From the NCBI RefSeq assembly GCF_001936595.1, contig NZ_MLBG01000045.1:1-32963 (forward strand): a stretch of 32,963 bases of DNA, in the 5' to 3' direction. Numbering within the stretch: the stretch's first letter is position 1; every line of letters begins with the position of its first letter. The notes under the pieces are model-generated. The model was not told where the DNA came from and did no database searches. It was given only the letters and a program-made list of their open reading frames with translations. Of the stretch, positions 30,557 to 32,963 are shown in pieces. Source of the DNA: Desulfovibrio sp. DV (GTDB lineage Bacteria > Desulfobacterota > Desulfovibrionia > Desulfovibrionales > Desulfovibrionaceae). Position numbers and translations under genes: made by a program.

Positions 30557-31958
30557 CGCCTTCCTCCTTGGCAGCCAGCACTTCGGCAATGACCCGGGCC
30601 TTGTTTTGACACTCCACCCATTCCTTGGCCGGATCGGAATCAAAAACGATGCCGGCCCCGGCCTGCCAGGAAGCCATGCCGTCGCGAATCCACATGCTGC
30701 GGATGGTGATGCCCGTGTCCAGGTTCACATGGCCCTCGTCCAGGCCGATCCAGCCGATGCAGCCGGCATACGGCCCGCGCGGCAGCCCGTGTTCCAGCTC
30801 GGCAATCATCTCCATGGCCCGGACCTTGGGCGCGCCCGAAAGCGTGCCGGCCGGGAAGGCGCATTTGAGCACGTCCAGGGCGTCGAGGCCCTTTTTAAGC
30901 GTGGCCGTCACGTAGGAGACGATGTGCATGACATGGGAAAAGCGCTCCACGGACATGAACTTCTCGACCTTGACCGTGCCGCGCTCGGCCATGCGGCCGA
31001 GATCGTTGCGGCCAAGATCGACCAGCATGACATGCTCGGCCCGCTCCTTGGGGTCGGCCAGGAGCTCTTCGGCCAGACGGTCGTCCTCGACCGGGTCGGC
31101 ACTGCGGTGGCGCGTGCCGGCGATGGGGCAGGTGGTCAGTTCGCCGTCGCGGCAGCGGATGAGCAACTCCGGCGACGAACCGAGGAGCGTCACCCGCGGC
31201 AGGCGCATGAAAAACATGTAGGGCGAGGGGTTTACCTGTCGCAGCCGGCGGTAGACCACGAACGGGTCGCCGGAGAAGGGCGCGCTGAACTGGGTGGAGA
31301 GCACGGTCTGGATGCACTCGCCGGCCCGGATCATCTCCTTGCATTTGGCGACCGCCTCCATGTAGCCCTCGGCGTCCGGGGTGTTGACCACCTTGCCGAT
31401 GACCGGCCGGTCCATGGGCGCGAAGATGTTGGCGTATTCGATCTTGGCTTTTTTGCCCTCATCAAGGGAGAGGTGCAGGCAGCGGTGCTTGACGTGGTCG
31501 AAAAGGACCACCCGGCCGGGCAGGACCAGACAGAACTCGGCCTCGTTTGGCGGCAGCACCGCGGCCAGCTTGGGCTCGAAGATGCCGGCCACGCCGTAGC
31601 CGAAATAGCCGACCAGGGACCGGGTGATGGGCGGCACATCGGCAAAGCCCTGCGGGGCCAGAATCTTCATGTCGGCCAGGATGCCGCGCATGCCCTCGAC
31701 AAAGTCGTGTCCGGTGTAGGCTTCCAGCGCCGCAAGGCGCGGGTCGCGGGCGCTGACGTCGAGCTTGCCGTCCTTGAGGCGAAGCCGCAGCCGGAAATCC
31801 CAGGCAATGAGGCTGTAGCGGCCAAGCCGGCCGTCCACCTCGGCGCTTTCGAGCAGAACGCCGGGCCGTTCGCCGACGAGTCCCAGAAACAGACTGATGG
31901 GCGTCTGGACGTCGGCCGGCAGCCACGTCCCTTCCTGGCGAAGCGTGATCGCACTCAT
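30540..31958 (-). CDS. trpE: Anthranilate synthase component I
   Basis: A 472-residue chorismate-using enzyme making anthranilate with TrpG. The tryptophan feedback motif LLES is intact at 35-38, so the enzyme is probably inhibited by tryptophan. The catalytic C-terminal domain carries AGECIQTVLSTQF, PSPYMFFMRLP, LLGSSPELLIRC, CPIAGTRHRS, ELLADPKERAEHVMLVDLGRNDLGR, FPAGTLSGAPKVRAMEMI and AGAGIVFDSDPAKEWVEC. ATG at 31958 (AAAGGA upstream) overlaps the tyrA stop by 4 nt. It overlaps trpG by 17 nt. Confidence 0.97.
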   Translation of the reverse strand: MSAITLRQEGTWLPADVQTPISLFLGLVGERPGVLLESAEVDGRLGRYSLIAWDFRLRLRLKDGKLDVSARDPRLAALEAYTGHDFVEGMRGILADMKILAPQGFADVPPITRSLVGYFGYGVAGIFEPKLAAVLPPNEAEFCLVLPGRVVLFDHVKHRCLHLSLDEGKKAKIEYANIFAPMDRPVIGKVVNTPDAEGYMEAVAKCKEMIRAGECIQTVLSTQFSAPFSGDPFVVYRRLRQVNPSPYMFFMRLPRVTLLGSSPELLIRCRDGELTTCPIAGTRHRSADPVEDDRLAEELLADPKERAEHVMLVDLGRNDLGRMAERGTVKVEKFMSVERFSHVMHIVSYVTATLKKGLDALDVLKCAFPAGTLSGAPKVRAMEMIAELEHGLPRGPYAGCIGWIGLDEGHVNLDTGITIRSMWIRDGMASWQAGAGIVFDSDPAKEWVECQNKARVIAEVLAAKEEGDVFTY

Positions 31959-32881
31959 GGGTTGTCCTTTTGTTCCGTCTTGGCGGTCCACCAGGCTTCG
32001 GCCCGGCGCACCAGCAGGTCGATGTCGCCGCCAGCGGCGATGTTCAGGAAATTCCGGTAATTGCGAATCATTTCATGGCTGTACGGATTGGCCTCGAACA
32101 GGGCGGTAAACAGGGCCGCATCCTTGGTAATGAGCTTTTCCGCCGACACCAGCCGCCGGGTGAACGACGGCGTCAGGTATTTCTGCACCCCGCTGTCGGC
32201 CGACTGGGAAGCCAGATAGGCCACGGTGGTGACGAAATTAAGACCCTGGACATAGGCCGCGGCCCGGTCATGCTCCTCGGCCGTGGAGGCAAAGGGGGCA
32301 AAGCCCACCCGGCGGCACCAGTCCGCCACAAGCCCGGTCGCCCAGGCGTCCTCTCCGGGCCGGCCGTCCATGACCGCCACGCGCAACCCGTCATCGGCCG
32401 CCGGCTCGGGGCCAAAAAGCGGATGGGTGCCGACCACTGGCCCGGAGTAGCCCTCGACCATGGCGGCAACGGGCAGGGTCTTGACCGACCCGACGTCGGC
32501 TAAAATTTGCGGTGCGGCCATATGCGGGGCAAGCAGGCCCGTCACCTCGGCCGTGGCATAGACCGGCACGGACACCAGCACCAACTCGGCCCCGGCCACT
32601 GCCGCCCGAATGTCCGCCTCGGTCAGCGGCCGGCCCAGTTCGCGCACCTCAATGCCAACCGCCCGACTCCTGGCCGCAATGAGCTTGCCCATGCCGCCCC
32701 TGGCCCCGACCATGGCAATGGTGTTGATGGCGGTTGGAACACCGGCTTGAGCGCCCGTAGCCAGGGTTTCCCCTTTGCGGCGGGCCGCGTGGCCCGGGGT
32801 TTCCTCCCCCAGACCCCCACCTTCCCCAAAAACTTTTTCCTGGGGGGCGGCGGGTGTTCCTTGTTTGTGCGTATCAGCCAT
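31955..32881 (-). CDS. tyrA: Prephenate dehydrogenase
   Basis: A 308-residue tyrosine-pathway enzyme that oxidatively decarboxylates prephenate. The Rossmann motif is TIAMVGARGGMG (G59, G62, G65), followed by VLVSVPVYATAEV, ADVGSVKTLPVAAM and the active-site GTHPLFGPEP; C-terminal helices complete the fold. Residues about 13-40 are encoded by a copy of the intergenic repeat family, and there is no ATG, GTG or TTG between this and the Rossmann strand, so translation must begin before it. I chose ATG at 32881; ATG at 32929 is in frame but lies directly against a large hairpin with no ribosome-binding site. The AGGA before 32881 is 13 nt away, rather long. It overlaps trpE by 4 nt. The gene before it, probably aroA by family synteny, is outside the window. 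Confidence 0.92.
   Translation of the reverse strand: MADTHKQGTPAAPQEKVFGEGGGLGEETPGHAARRKGETLATGAQAGVPTAINTIAMVGARGGMGKLIAARSRAVGIEVRELGRPLTEADIRAAVAGAELVLVSVPVYATAEVTGLLAPHMAAPQILADVGSVKTLPVAAMVEGYSGPVVGTHPLFGPEPAADDGLRVAVMDGRPGEDAWATGLVADWCRRVGFAPFASTAEEHDRAAAYVQGLNFVTTVAYLASQSADSGVQKYLTPSFTRRLVSAEKLITKDAALFTALFEANPYSHEMIRNYRNFLNIAAGGDIDLLVRRAEAWWTAKTEQKDNP
32762..32845. repeat. Repeat-family copy translated as the TyrA N-terminal extension
   Basis: Read on the minus strand it contains aaaaagtttttgggg, aaggtgggggtctgggg, gaggaaacc, a gggcc...ggccc stem and aaaggggaaacc. These match, in the same order, the reverse complement of 26960-27014 (aaaagtttttggg, aaggggtctgggg, aaacc...ggttt). Inside tyrA it is open in frame and encodes Gly/Glu-rich residues about 13-40. 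Confidence 0.65.
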
Positions 32882-32930
32882 AATGCTTCGCAGTTCCTGG
32901 TAAATTTTTATTTTTTTGGTGGTTGGCATT

Positions 32931-32963
32931 GGGTCGTTGCGCCCGCTTCGGGCGCAACGACCC
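32931..32963. other. Perfect 15-bp hairpin at the window end
   Basis: Arms 32931-32945 and 32949-32963 are perfectly complementary around a 3-nt loop, and the stem may extend past the edge. It ends 1 nt from the upstream tyrA ATG (32929). On the minus strand it is followed by an A-rich stretch, not T, so it is not a canonical terminator for leftward transcription; for rightward transcription the T-run would be outside the window. Confidence 0.6.

Noticed and set aside
32860-32930. trp leader peptide with tandem Trp codons
   Set aside because: No short reading frame with clustered TGG codons was seen before tyrA; the true leader would be outside the window.

Overview
The window looks like chromosomal DNA of a Desulfovibrionaceae sulfate reducer, probably of the Desulfovibrio/Solidesulfovibrio type. 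This is an inference from the high G+C content, the tyrA-trpEGDCFBA cluster, the NikK/NikL-like (DUF4198) metal-uptake proteins beside a cobalamin gene, and a G+C-rich intergenic repeat family ('gcctccggcggc' plus 'gggtccgggg...ccccc' hairpins) that I associate with these genomes. No rRNA, tRNA, CRISPR array, insertion sequence or phage gene was found.

Layout. 1-5.7 kb: a minus-strand unit of a radical SAM/SPASM protein, a GT4 glycosyltransferase and a small exported protein; a plus-strand universal stress protein; then a minus-strand pair of an EamA/DMT transporter and a PaaK-type CoA ligase. 5.7-9.6 kb: a repeat-rich spacer, a small cysteine-containing exported protein with a good terminator, the DUF4198/NikL-like pair, and divergent cbiC (precorrin-8X methylmutase). 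9.6-14.7 kb (minus strand): a TPR-methyltransferase, a DUF4239-like membrane protein, a DUF1847 protein, a Nif11-like small protein, argC and a DUF1844 protein. 14.8-19.4 kb: pyruvate kinase and a MarC-family membrane protein (+), an MFS exporter (-) and PhoU (+). 19.4-24.9 kb, signalling: a frameshifted methyl-accepting chemotaxis protein downstream of an orphan NitT/TauT-type binding protein, a CheY-like receiver converging on and overlapping a receiver-histidine kinase, and a LysE-family exporter.

24.98-32.93 kb: an aromatic amino-acid cluster transcribed leftward as tyrA-trpE-trpG-[HEPN]-trpD-trpC-trpF-trpB-trpA. Most junctions overlap by 4-17 nt, which points to translational coupling. 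Two things break the pattern: a HEPN-domain (UPF0332-like) gene sits between trpG and trpD, and a repeat block of about 200 nt sits between trpF and trpB. A further copy of the repeat is read in frame as the N-terminal extension of TyrA. The operon promoter, and probably aroA, lie beyond the right edge.

The most unusual observations are the HEPN gene inside the trp operon, the repeat family including its translated copy in tyrA and its apparent role as the trpB ribosome-binding site, and the single-base frameshift in the second membrane segment of the chemoreceptor.
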